From contig CAWFOP010000021.1 of the NCBI GenBank assembly GCA_963817465.1, positions 158,025-222,024 of the forward strand: DNA of 64,000 nt, given 5' to 3'. Shown piece after piece: positions 1-7,996 of the stretch. The number at the start of each line of letters is the position of its first letter. The stretch's first letter is position 1. The position numbers and the translations under genes were made by a program. Under the pieces are notes generated by a model that did no database searches, had not been told where the DNA came from, and worked only from the letters and a program-made list of their open reading frames with translations. Source of the stretch: CAMPKL01 sp963817465 (lineage in GTDB: Bacteria > Acidobacteriota > Terriglobia > Bryobacterales > UBA6623).

Positions 1-897
1 GATCGAGGCTCATTCGTAAAGAAGGGCCAAGCGCTGGCCGAGCTGAGCGCGCCGGAGCTCGAGGCGCAACGGCTGGAGGCGCAAGCAAAGATTCCGACCG
101 TCGCCGCGCAACGGATCGAGGCCGAGGCCAAGCTCGCCGGCGCCGAAAGCACCAACAATCGCCTGATTGAAGCCGCGAAGACGCCCGGCGTCGTAGCGGG
201 CAACGACGTGATCCTTGCCGGAAAAGCCGTCGAGGCGGAGCGTGCGCGCATCAATGCGCTCGACAAGACGATCGCCGCCTACGAAGCGGCTGTGCGCTCG
301 GTTGAGGAGATGGAGAAGTATCTGAAAGTCACTGCGCCTTTCGATGGCGTGATCACCGAACGACGTGCGCATGTCGGGGCGCTCGCTGGGCCCCAGGGGG
401 ACTCGGAACCGCTGTTTACGATCGAGCAGATCGAGCGGTTGCGGCTCGTCGCCGCCGTCCCCGAGGCGTACAAGCAGAGCATCCGCCGCGGAACGCAGGT
501 ACGCTTTACAACGCCCGCCTACCCGGATGAAACGTTCACGGGAGTTGTCGCCCGGCCGGCCTACGCGATGGACGCGAGCACGCGGACGATGCCCGTCGAG
601 CTTGACGTTCAGAACTCCGGCGCGAGGCTGACGCCGGGCATGTACGCGGAGGTCCAATGGCCGATCAGCCGCGGCGGAGAAAGTCTGTTCGTGCCGCCGT
701 CGGCGATCAAGGCGACGACCGAGCGGATCTTCGTCATCCGCGTCAGTAACGGCGCGGCGGAATGGGTGACCGTGCGCCGCGGCATGACGGAAGGAGATTT
801 GGTCGAAGTATTCGGCGACCTGAAGGCCGGTGACCGCATCGTCCTACGCGCCACTGACGAGATCCGACCCGGCGCTCGAGTCCAGCCGCGCTCCTGA
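1..897 (+). CDS. RND efflux periplasmic adaptor (HlyD/MFP family), 5' end missing
   Basis: Membrane-fusion subunit that would link an inner-membrane efflux pump to an outer-membrane channel in the periplasm. The frame is open from base 1, so the first part of the gene lies outside the window and 298 residues are visible. It begins in a lipoyl-type half motif (GSFVKKGQALAELSAPEL) and continues through a long charged helical stretch (about residues 20-105), the predicted hairpin coiled coil. The second lipoyl half (LKVTAPFDGVITERR, near residue 105) follows, then beta-barrel and membrane-proximal segments. No pump or channel gene follows, so its partners must be upstream or elsewhere. It stops at TGA 895-897. 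Family assignment is firm; the substrate is unknown. Confidence 0.88.
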   Translation, partial: DRGSFVKKGQALAELSAPELEAQRLEAQAKIPTVAAQRIEAEAKLAGAESTNNRLIEAAKTPGVVAGNDVILAGKAVEAERARINALDKTIAAYEAAVRSVEEMEKYLKVTAPFDGVITERRAHVGALAGPQGDSEPLFTIEQIERLRLVAAVPEAYKQSIRRGTQVRFTTPAYPDETFTGVVARPAYAMDASTRTMPVELDVQNSGARLTPGMYAEVQWPISRGGESLFVPPSAIKATTERIFVIRVSNGAAEWVTVRRGMTEGDLVEVFGDLKAGDRIVLRATDEIRPGARVQPRS

Positions 898-976
898 ACG
901 CGATAGCGAGCTTAGACGAGTAGGCGAAAGGGAACCCTTTTGACCAGGGTAGGCGCGGTCCCACCAAAACAGCCTA

Positions 977-1133
977 GAGCGGGTAGGTTCCGCGAAATTT
1001 CATAGTCGGAAGTTACTCCTGATCCATGCCGGCGGCCCTTTCGTGAGTCTTGGGAAGGTACAATTTCCCTGTCTTGCACATCGGGTCCAGCATCAGCCAC
1101 TACAAGATCGTCGAGAAGCTCGGCGAGGGCGGG
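977..1133 (+). repeat. Direct repeat copy A: leader and 5' end of the kinase gene
   Basis: This stretch closely matches 3855-4010. Shared blocks are a GGGTAGG-GCCGCGAAATT-like block, a GGAAGT-AC block, GGCGGCCCT, CAATT-CCCTGTCTTGCACAT, and then the first codons of the kinase (ISHY-IVEKLGEG). Copy A is the functional one because the reading frame continues into the full kinase. Confidence 0.8.
1059..1064 (+). promoter_or_regulatory. -10 hexamer TACAAT for the kinase gene
   Basis: TACAAT ends exactly 9 nt before the TTG start at 1074. The same spacing recurs at several other genes in the window, so transcription probably starts at or within a few bases of the start codon. No good -35 element is seen. 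Confidence 0.55.
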
Positions 1134-3743
1134 ATGGGTGTCGTCTACAAGGCTGAGGACACCAAGCTCAACCGCCAAGTAGCTCTGAAGTTCCTAGCCG
1201 CTCATTTGCTTGATGACTCTGAGGCCAAAGAGCGCTTCTTTCGTGAAGCCCAAGCGGCCGCAGCGCTGCATCACGCCAACATCTGCCCCGTTCACGAAGT
1301 CGACGAAGTCGACGGCAAGACTTTCATCTCGATGGTTTTCATCGAGGGAGAAACGCTGGAAGACAAGATCACTCGCGGCCCCCTAGCCATCAAGGAGGCG
1401 TTAGAGGTCGGCCAGCAGGTCGCCAAAGGTCTTCAAGCTGCCCACGACAAGGGCATCGTACACCGCGACATCAAGCCCGCCAACATCCTCGTCGCGCAAG
1501 ACGGCCAAGTCACCATCATGGACTTCGGCCTAGCCCGCCTCACGGAAGCTTCGCGCCTCACCAAGGTCGACACCGCCATGGGCACAGTCGCCTACATGTC
1601 GCCCGAGCAGGCGCAAGGTGCCGACGTCGATCATCGCTCCGATGTCTGGTCGTTAGGCTGCGTGCTGTACGAAATGGTCTGCGGCCAACGCCCCTTCCAA
1701 GGCCAGTACGACCAAGCCCTGCTCTACGAGATTGTCCACGAGGAAGTCGCGCCTCTCACATCTGTCCGCGCCGGCGTGCCCATGGAGTTGGAGTTCATCG
1801 TCGGCAAGTGCCTGGCCAAGGACCGCGAAGACCGCCATCAGTCCGCGAAAGAGATCGCCGTCGACCTGCGCACGCTCGCCGAGAAGCTCAAGTCCGGCCG
1901 CTCGACGATCCTCCGCACCGCACAAATGACCGGCGCGCTGCCGGCGGCGGCCAACGCCGCTCACACTCTGAACCCAGTCATCGCGCCGCCACCCGGCAAG
2001 GCCCTGCGGATGTGGCAGGCGCTCGCCGCTGCGACAACGCTGATTGCCGTCGTTGCGCTGCTCTTCGCCTTCACGCGGACTCCGGATGCTCAGTCCGCTT
2101 CGCCGGACGTCAAGCGATTCTCCTTCTTCCGGCCGGGCACGACCGGGGGAAGCATCTCGCCCGATGGGCGCCACATTGCTTTTGTCGCGCGGTCCCAAGA
2201 CGGCGGCGCCAGCCTCTGGCTGCGATCGCTCGACAGTGAAGCGGTCCGGGAGTTGCCCGGCACGGAAGGGGCGATCACTACCATCGTCGGGGGCGCCTGG
2301 TCACCCGATAGCCGCTCCATCGTTTTCGGGACAAGGCAACAACTCAAGCGCGTTGAGATCGACGGAGGGGAGCCCGCGGTGCTTTGCGCGTTGCCCGAGG
2401 CCCCGGCCGGCAACCCCACCTTGACGGGTTTCCCGTTTGTTGGCGCGACATATAGCCCGGACGGCCAGACGATCGTCTTTAGCTCCTGGCTCGTGCTCTG
2501 GAAAATCCCGGCCCGCGGAGGCCAGCCCACTCAGTTATTCGAACGCGACGGCGGCGAATTGTACTACTCGCCCACCTTCCTCCCCCAGCAGAGCGGTTCG
2601 CGCTATCTCGCCTACTCGAAAGATCTCAACGGCCAGCGATCAACGAACTTGTTCGACGCAGAGACCGGCGAGCGCAGAGTGATCGCGCCAGGGGGTGCGG
2701 GAACCTACGACGGCAACGGTTACATACTCCACGGATCAGCCCAGGGGAATGGACTAGGGATCTTCGCCATGCCGTTCTCGCTCTCCGACCTGTCGGCGAC
2801 GGGAGACTCATTCCCGCTCAGTGACTCCGGAACTCAGCCTTCCGTCTCCCAAGACGGCACACTCGTTTACCTCGACGGCGCCGCAAGCGGGGGGCAAATT
2901 GTCGTCCGGGATCGCAGCGGCGCGGCAGTGATGCAGGTGGGTGAGACGGTGTCGGGCGCGGCGAATTTTGCCGTTTCCCGGGATGGCGAACGCGCCGCCG
3001 CCGTTGTCGACGCCGAACTGTGGGTCTACGACCTCGCTCGGGATAATCGAGTCCGGCTGACCCGTGCCGGCGCCGCACCGCAATGGCCGATGTGGTCGGC
3101 TTCGGGGCGGGAGGTGCTGTACTTCGAGGCCGGCAACTGGATGATTCAATCCGCCGACGGCAGCTCCGATGCCACGGTCTGGCTGGCCGAACCTGGCGGA
3201 GCGACCTCGGGGTCCTTCTCGGTGGATGGTCGATACGTCACCTACTCCGGCCCCAACCCTGCGGGCGGCGAAGGCGGCATTTGGTATCGAACGATCACCC
3301 CGGATGGCGCCTTCTCGGACCCGATTCCGTGGCTGCTCACGCCGGCCGCCGAACAGATGGCGCGCATCTCGCCCAACGGCAGGTACGCCGTTTACCAGTC
3401 CGACGAATCAGGTCAGTTCGAGATTTATGTGCGGCCGTTCCCCGAAGGCTCAGCGAAGTGGCTGGTTTCCAACAACGGCGGCGTGCTGCCCTACTGGTCC
3501 GAAGACGGCGACGAACTTTTCTATCGTGAAGAGAGAGCCGTCATCGCGGTCCCCGTGACGACGGGCGATGAGCCGACCTTCGGGCAACCGCAAACGCTGT
3601 TCGAGCTCGACGCTCCCATCGGCAACTTCGCAGCATTCCCGGACGGCGAACGATTCATCATGTTCAGCCGGGACCTCTCGCAAGGCAACACCGTGCGCGT
3701 TGTCCAAAACTGGGACGCGCCGTTTCGCAGGGCCGCCGAGTAA
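1074..3743 (+). CDS. Transmembrane Ser/Thr protein kinase with TolB/WD40-like propeller
   Basis: Eukaryotic-like (Hanks-type) kinase of 889 aa that should phosphorylate cytosolic proteins in response to a signal sensed by its extracytoplasmic part. Visible motifs are a glycine loop GEGGMG (residues 18-22), VALKF lysine, HRDIKPAN (near 129), DFG (near 149) and GTVAYMSPEQ (near 172). A single hydrophobic segment (about 310-335) is followed by repeated SPDGR-type blades typical of TolB/PD40 propellers up to the end. I chose the TTG at 1074 because it sits 9 nt after TACAAT and gives the common start (M)HIGSSISHYKIVEKLG. A TTG at 1050 is also in frame. The gene is followed by a truncated duplicate of its 5' end. 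Confidence 0.93.
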   Translation: MHIGSSISHYKIVEKLGEGGMGVVYKAEDTKLNRQVALKFLAAHLLDDSEAKERFFREAQAAAALHHANICPVHEVDEVDGKTFISMVFIEGETLEDKITRGPLAIKEALEVGQQVAKGLQAAHDKGIVHRDIKPANILVAQDGQVTIMDFGLARLTEASRLTKVDTAMGTVAYMSPEQAQGADVDHRSDVWSLGCVLYEMVCGQRPFQGQYDQALLYEIVHEEVAPLTSVRAGVPMELEFIVGKCLAKDREDRHQSAKEIAVDLRTLAEKLKSGRSTILRTAQMTGALPAAANAAHTLNPVIAPPPGKALRMWQALAAATTLIAVVALLFAFTRTPDAQSASPDVKRFSFFRPGTTGGSISPDGRHIAFVARSQDGGASLWLRSLDSEAVRELPGTEGAITTIVGGAWSPDSRSIVFGTRQQLKRVEIDGGEPAVLCALPEAPAGNPTLTGFPFVGATYSPDGQTIVFSSWLVLWKIPARGGQPTQLFERDGGELYYSPTFLPQQSGSRYLAYSKDLNGQRSTNLFDAETGERRVIAPGGAGTYDGNGYILHGSAQGNGLGIFAMPFSLSDLSATGDSFPLSDSGTQPSVSQDGTLVYLDGAASGGQIVVRDRSGAAVMQVGETVSGAANFAVSRDGERAAAVVDAELWVYDLARDNRVRLTRAGAAPQWPMWSASGREVLYFEAGNWMIQSADGSSDATVWLAEPGGATSGSFSVDGRYVTYSGPNPAGGEGGIWYRTITPDGAFSDPIPWLLTPAAEQMARISPNGRYAVYQSDESGQFEIYVRPFPEGSAKWLVSNNGGVLPYWSEDGDELFYREERAVIAVPVTTGDEPTFGQPQTLFELDAPIGNFAAFPDGERFIMFSRDLSQGNTVRVVQNWDAPFRRAAE

Positions 3744-3854
3744 CTCCATCGGTTGGGCCGGACGGGCAACACTTCCGCGCACGTCCAACAAGTCCTGCAT
3801 CGCGGCAGTGACCCCTTGAAACAGACTGTTTCGTCGCTCTCTCGGAGCCCAAAT

Positions 3855-4022
3855 CGGGTAGGTGCCGCGAAATTCCAATATAGGAAGTAACTGTTGCCCC
3901 GTCCTGGCGGCCCTGTCAGCCCTCGCATAGAGCTTCAATTCCCTGTCTTGCACATAGGCTCCACCATCAGTCACTACCGCATCGTCGAGAAGCTCGGCGA
4001 GGGTTGCAGGGGCGTATGCTGA
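3855..4022 (+). pseudogene. Truncated duplicate of the kinase leader and start (copy B)
   Basis: Direct-repeat partner of 977-1133. After the shared leader, a TTG at 3948 opens a frame reading LHIGSTISHYRIVEKLGEG, then CRGVC and TGA at 4020-4022. Only the first 24 codons of a kinase survive. It keeps a TTCAAT hexamer 8 nt before the TTG. It is best explained as the remnant of a tandem kinase gene or of recombination between kinase paralogues. The gap 3744-4144 holds nothing else that I can support as a gene. Confidence 0.75.
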
Positions 4023-4102
4023 CGGCGGAGCTCCTGGTTGATTCTCGTGCCTGAAACCAGATTCCTGTCCCCATATCCCGGATGGGCGTCTTCGTTCAGA
4101 GC

Positions 4103-4108
4103 TATAAT
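4103..4108 (+). promoter_or_regulatory. -10 hexamer TATAAT upstream of the 5'-nucleotidase
   Basis: A perfect TATAAT preceded by GC lies 36 nt before the chosen ATG at 4145. It belongs to the GC-TANNNT class seen across the window. It overlaps the most upstream possible start at 4082, which argues against that start. Confidence 0.5.
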
Positions 4109-4144
4109 CCACGCCATCGGCGGCTGCTTGGGAGATCTGGGCTA

Positions 4145-5719
4145 ATGGCCGGCTGGTCGGCTGTCTCATCCTTCAGGCGCGGTCGCTTTCGCTCCGTTGC
4201 TGTCAGGTTCCTTCCCTTTTTCCTCCTTGCTTGTTCCTTCGGCTTGGCCCAGCAGGCCGACCCGGCGGCCCCGCTTCACGTGCGCATCATTGCTACGCAC
4301 GATTTGCACGGCGCTCTGCTCCCGACGACATCGTTTCCGTGGTCGAACGGTAGACCGATCGGAGGCGTCAACGCCTTGAAGTCTGTAATCGACGCCCTTA
4401 AAACCGCTTGCCCCTGTCCGTCGTTTTGGGTAGACGGCGGCGATCAGTTGCAGGGGACGCTTGAGTCGAACCTCGTCCACGGCGCTGCCGTCGTGGCCGC
4501 CTTCGACTACATGGGTTTAGATGCCGCCGCCGTCGGAAATCACGAACTCGACTGGGGCGTGGACACATTGTTGACCAGAGAGAGCGAAGCGCAATACGCC
4601 TGGCTGGCCGCCAACGTATTCCGCGTCGACAACGCAGAGCGGCCCTCCTGGGCCAAGCCGTTCATCATCATCGAACGCGGCGGCGTGAAAGTCGGCGTTA
4701 TCGGCTATGCGACCTCCGGCACGCCGCGGACTCTACGCCCCGAGACGACCAGGCCCTACGAGTTTCGAGGCGGTTACGCCGGTATCCGCGAGGCGCTCGA
4801 TGCTGTTGGACGGCAACAACCGGACTTCGTCGTCATCGTCGCTCACGCGGGCGGCCAGTGCGGCACAGAGGGATGCGCAGGGGAGATGGTGGACCTCGCT
4901 TCTCAAATTCCTCCAGGCCGCGTTCACTTGATTGTCGGCGGACACACGCACGCCCCCGGCGAAGGCGTGGTGAACTCGATCCCCATCATCCGAGCGGGAA
5001 GCAGCGGTCAAGCCGTAGCGGCCGTCGATCTCTACCGCCTCGCCAGCGGCGCCCACGCGTTCAAGACGTCGGTCGAAACGGTCTACGCGGATACCGCCCC
5101 GGAGGACAGCGGGCTAACAAAGCTGCTCGCGCCGTACACGGCCAAAGCGGACGCCACCGGTAAGCAGCCAGTGACCACGCTGGCCGAGCCGCTTTTTGCT
5201 GACCCGAGCGGCGACCGCCGTCTGGGCCAGCTCATCGCGGATTCCGGGCGCCTGTTGGCGAAGGCGGACTTCGGTCTACACAATCCGGGAGGCGTTCGAT
5301 TTAATTTGCCGCGCGGCGCAATCTCCTACGCCGATATCCACCGAGTCATGCCCTTCGACAACATGGTGGTACGGCTCAGCCTCACCGGAAGGCAACTTCA
5401 TCAACTAGTTGAACGAGCCGGGCCCCGCTACTACTTTTCCAATCTGCGTGTTGAGTTCGACATGGCCGCGGCTCCGTCCAGCCGGGTTGTCTCGCTCACC
5501 TTCGCCGACGGAGCGCCGGTTATCGACGAGCGTTCCTATTCCCTTGCAACGGTCGATTTCCTAGCCGACGGCGGCGATGGCTTCGACATCCTCACCGGCC
5601 TGCCGCGCGATGCGCTCGGCGTCAGCATTCTAGATGCCGTCGTCAAACGGCTGCGCGAGTTGCCTGCTCCAGTCTCCTTGCCGCAGGAAAGGCCGATAAC
5701 TGTCTTGCCGGCCCCGTAG
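4145..5719 (+). CDS. Exported 5'-nucleotidase/UshA-like metallophosphoesterase
   Basis: Two-domain nucleotidase of 524 aa, expected to hydrolyse nucleotides or related phosphate esters outside the cytoplasm. The N-terminus is a signal peptide (VRFLPFFLLACSFGLAQQ). The metallophosphatase motifs follow in order: ATHDLHG, DGGDQLQG, GNHELDWG, VAHAGG and GGHTHAPG. The C-terminal 5'-nucleotidase domain includes NPGGVRFNLPRG and MPFDNMVV. An upstream in-frame start at 4082 would overlap the TATAAT box, so ATG 4145 is preferred. A GTG closer to the signal peptide (about 4199) is possible. The gene stands alone and converges on the membrane-protein gene that follows. Confidence 0.9.
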   Translation: MAGWSAVSSFRRGRFRSVAVRFLPFFLLACSFGLAQQADPAAPLHVRIIATHDLHGALLPTTSFPWSNGRPIGGVNALKSVIDALKTACPCPSFWVDGGDQLQGTLESNLVHGAAVVAAFDYMGLDAAAVGNHELDWGVDTLLTRESEAQYAWLAANVFRVDNAERPSWAKPFIIIERGGVKVGVIGYATSGTPRTLRPETTRPYEFRGGYAGIREALDAVGRQQPDFVVIVAHAGGQCGTEGCAGEMVDLASQIPPGRVHLIVGGHTHAPGEGVVNSIPIIRAGSSGQAVAAVDLYRLASGAHAFKTSVETVYADTAPEDSGLTKLLAPYTAKADATGKQPVTTLAEPLFADPSGDRRLGQLIADSGRLLAKADFGLHNPGGVRFNLPRGAISYADIHRVMPFDNMVVRLSLTGRQLHQLVERAGPRYYFSNLRVEFDMAAAPSSRVVSLTFADGAPVIDERSYSLATVDFLADGGDGFDILTGLPRDALGVSILDAVVKRLRELPAPVSLPQERPITVLPAP

Positions 5720-5819
5720 TCCGGTTCATCGGCGGATTCAGGAAAGGGAACTGGCACGGTAGAAGCGGACGGAACCTGGTCACGATAGGCCTTGCCGAGT
5801 AGCTTCCTATAAGTCCGCG

Positions 5820-5870
5820 TGTAGGAAGTGACCCGGTGGTCCAGGTGGACGAAAGGGACCGCTTTTGGTC
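5820..5870. repeat. Intergenic repeat sharing blocks with the kinase-leader repeats
   Basis: This stretch contains GTAGGAAGTGAC (compare GTCGGAAGTTAC near 1006 and ATAGGAAGTAAC near 3882) and GAAAGGGACCGCTTTTGG. The latter resembles GAAAGGGAACCCTTTTGA at 925-942 and GACAGGGACCCTTTTTGA at 7121-7138. All copies lie between genes. They look like remnants of one short dispersed element. Confidence 0.45.
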
Positions 5871-5884
5871 CATAGGCGGGACCT

Positions 5885-5917
5885 GGCAGGGGCGGCGGCG
5901 AGCAACACGCCCCTGCC
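5885..5917. terminator. Hairpin between convergent genes
   Basis: GGCAGGGGCG (5885-5894) pairs perfectly with CGCCCCTGCC (5908-5917) around a 13-nt loop. It lies between the stops of the 5'-nucleotidase (5719) and of the membrane protein (5957, opposite strand). It has no T-tract, so if it terminates transcription it is not a canonical intrinsic terminator. The role is inferred from position. Confidence 0.4.
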
Positions 5918-5956
5918 GGACCCGTTCGTCGAGAGACATCCAACACGTTCGCGAGC

Positions 5957-6532
5957 CTACTCGCCCCACATCTCGAGCTCTTGATCAAGCTTGTTGGCCG
6001 CGCGGACGTTGAGCCAATACACGAACGACAAGACGGCTAGCGCTAGAACGCCGACGGCCGCCATGGCCAAAGATTCCGCGAGACCGTCGACATTCTCGAT
6101 CCAGCCGCCCACGAAGAACAGGACCAGGCCGGGCAGCGCCGGTCCGATATGCCATGGGCCGACTCGTCGAAGCATGTCTCGCTGGCGGGTCAACTCTCGG
6201 CGATGGAATTCCAGACACTCGTTTGGCGACGAATCGACCGGGACCTCGTGCGCCGATCCGTCTCGACGGATCTGATAGACGCTGAAATACATCCCGGCCA
6301 ACGTGAGGGCGGCGCCGAGTTTGACAAGCAATCCCGGCAAGTACCACATGAAGCCGCAATACAGGACGGTCCCTCCGACGATGCCGATGTATTCGACCAT
6401 GTTTCTGCGGCGAATCTTCGTTTGGAATTCTAGAGCTTTGCTACGGATGTGTTTTAGCGTCACGTTGGTTTCCTCCTCGGTCTGGTTCTGCCAGAGTTCT
6501 TCGAGACTATTGGGAGTCAGCTTGTTCGGCAC
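5957..6532 (-). CDS. Membrane protein coupled to an ECF sigma factor gene
   Basis: A 191-aa protein of unknown function. A charged N-terminal part (about 1-40, LEELWQNQTEEETNVTLKHIRSKA) precedes two closely spaced hydrophobic segments (IGIVGGTVLYCGFMWYL and LLVKLGAALTLAGMYFSV). A basic loop and two more hydrophobic segments (GPALPGLVLFFVGGW and AMAAVGVLALAVLSFVYWL) follow. Its ATG lies 26 nt inside the sigma factor gene, so the two are translationally coupled. By position it could be a regulator or cognate membrane partner of the sigma factor. It has no zinc-binding anti-sigma motif (HxxxCxxC), so that role is only inference. Confidence 0.75.
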   Translation of the reverse strand: MPNKLTPNSLEELWQNQTEEETNVTLKHIRSKALEFQTKIRRRNMVEYIGIVGGTVLYCGFMWYLPGLLVKLGAALTLAGMYFSVYQIRRDGSAHEVPVDSSPNECLEFHRRELTRQRDMLRRVGPWHIGPALPGLVLFFVGGWIENVDGLAESLAMAAVGVLALAVLSFVYWLNVRAANKLDQELEMWGE

Positions 6533-7043
6533 GGCGTTCTCCTTGTTCGAACCGGCGGGCCAGGACCGCCTTTATGCGATGGATTTTGACGGCGACATTG
6601 CCGGCCGCGAGACCGGTGATTTCTCCGATCGATGCGCCGTCTTCGCCTTCGAGATAGAGCGAGATCACCAGCCGGTCGACTGGTTTGAGGCGCCGAATCA
6701 ATTCAGCGAGTCGTTCGAGCGCCAGTTCGCGGTCGGCGTCGGCGGAGATGCCGGCCGGCTCCGCTTCAAGATCGTCCAAACTGACAAACCCATTGGCCTT
6801 GGCGCGTTTGCTCTTGATGACGTGGGACGCGGCCGTATTGTGCGCCACGCGGTAAACCCAGGTGCGCAAGGAGCAACGTCCATCGAAAACAGCGAAACTG
6901 CGCCACAAAGCGATATGGATCTCTTGGCGCAGATCGGCGCGCTTGTCCGGGTCGGCTTCGTATGCGCGGGCGAGTCGAGCGACGGTCCCGCGGTATTCGG
7001 CGGCTGCCTGCTCGTAGAGCCCGTCTTGCTTCGAGGTATCCAA
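6507..7043 (-). CDS. ECF-type RNA polymerase sigma factor
   Basis: Sigma-70 family factor of 178 aa with region 2 (DLRQEIHIALWRSFAVFDGRC, then LRTWVYRVAHNTAASHV near residues 58-78). It also has region 4 (LKPVDRLVISLYLEGEDGASIGEITGL near 113-140, then a helix-turn-helix). It should direct transcription of a small regulon. The start is TTG at 7041-7043, since no in-frame ATG or GTG lies just upstream. The 3' end overlaps the membrane-protein gene by 26 nt. The 170-nt gap upstream holds a GACAGGGACCCTTTTTGA element shared with other gaps, plus a TGTAAGAATGTACG stretch that could be its promoter, but I cannot assign -35 and -10 boxes. Confidence 0.88.
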   Translation of the reverse strand: MDTSKQDGLYEQAAAEYRGTVARLARAYEADPDKRADLRQEIHIALWRSFAVFDGRCSLRTWVYRVAHNTAASHVIKSKRAKANGFVSLDDLEAEPAGISADADRELALERLAELIRRLKPVDRLVISLYLEGEDGASIGEITGLAAGNVAVKIHRIKAVLARRFEQGERRAEQADSQ

Positions 7044-7212
7044 ATCTCGGCCTTCACTTGAGACAGTCGCGCTCGGGCGTACATTCTTACACCCTTTGAA
7101 AAAAAACCGACGGAGTGGGCGACAGGGACCCTTTTTGAGCGGCCAAACCGGCGTTTCAAGTTCCGCGGAACGAGGCGTTGCGCAACGAGCCGGCGTCGCC
7201 TTGCCGGTTTTG

Positions 7213-7941
7213 TCAGAGGCGCTTCAGATACAGATTGGCTTCGTCGTATTGCGGGAACCGCCGCTCTTCGCGTTTGAAGGCCGGACCGTGCACGCAGCGG
7301 CGTCCGGAGCGGTATTCGACCGGGTGCTTGAGGTGCAGCATCTCGTGGAAGAGCACGTATTCGACGACGAAGCGCGGCGCCTTAGGGTTGTCGAGCAGAC
7401 GGCTGATGACGATGGTGTGATGGGCGTGGTCGTAGTGGCCGAGCAGCCGGCGCGAGCGGCGGACGCTCCAGCCCAGGCGCGGCTTGTCGAGCGCGCCGTC
7501 GAAGTAGCGGACGTTGAGCTGGTCGAACATCGCGTCGAGGTCGTAGCAGCCGCCGGCGGGGCTCGTTAGGAGCTTGCGGCCGCGCTGCCGGCGGATCTCG
7601 AGCGCCCGGCGGCGGATGTCGGCGCGATTGACGAATTGCTTGTAGCGCTGCTCGTGGGCGCCGTCGATCGGCTTGCGGTAGAGCTTGCCGAGCAGCACGT
7701 AAGCCAGCGACTCTTGCACTTCGGCGGGAGCGTGCTCGAGCTGGTCGCTGACCTTGACGAGGATCTTGCGATGGCCGGGTTCGAGCCGGATGCGCGAGTC
7801 GAGGTTGGCGTAGGGCCGGAAGCGCACCTCGAACTGCGGCGCGGCGGTGCGCGGCTTCAGATCGGCGAACACACGCCCGTAGAGCTCGGCAGGAGTCTCC
7901 GCGGGCATCGCGACGTCAAACGGCAATGATCCTTGCAGCAT
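7213..7941 (-). CDS. SprT-like zinc metalloprotease-domain protein
   Basis: Protein of 242 aa with a SprT/M48-like zinc motif, FHEMLHLKHP (HExxH, near residue 197), and a downstream third-ligand candidate HGPAFKREER. The preceding segment (YFDGALDKPRLGWSVRRSRRLLGHYDHAHHTIVIS) is the usual strand-rich lead-in of this family. The basic middle part (RRRALEIRRQRGRKLL) may bind nucleic acid. Relatives include SprT/Spartan-type proteases, but the bacterial substrate is not known. The start is an ATG at 7939-7941, 54 nt from the stop of the upstream sulfatase on the same strand. Confidence 0.85.
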   Translation of the reverse strand: MLQGSLPFDVAMPAETPAELYGRVFADLKPRTAAPQFEVRFRPYANLDSRIRLEPGHRKILVKVSDQLEHAPAEVQESLAYVLLGKLYRKPIDGAHEQRYKQFVNRADIRRRALEIRRQRGRKLLTSPAGGCYDLDAMFDQLNVRYFDGALDKPRLGWSVRRSRRLLGHYDHAHHTIVISRLLDNPKAPRFVVEYVLFHEMLHLKHPVEYRSGRRCVHGPAFKREERRFPQYDEANLYLKRL

Positions 7942-7996
7942 GGCGCGTGCGAGCGAAATTACAGTTTACTGTTTGCGGGCCGCCCGCCGCGTCGCC

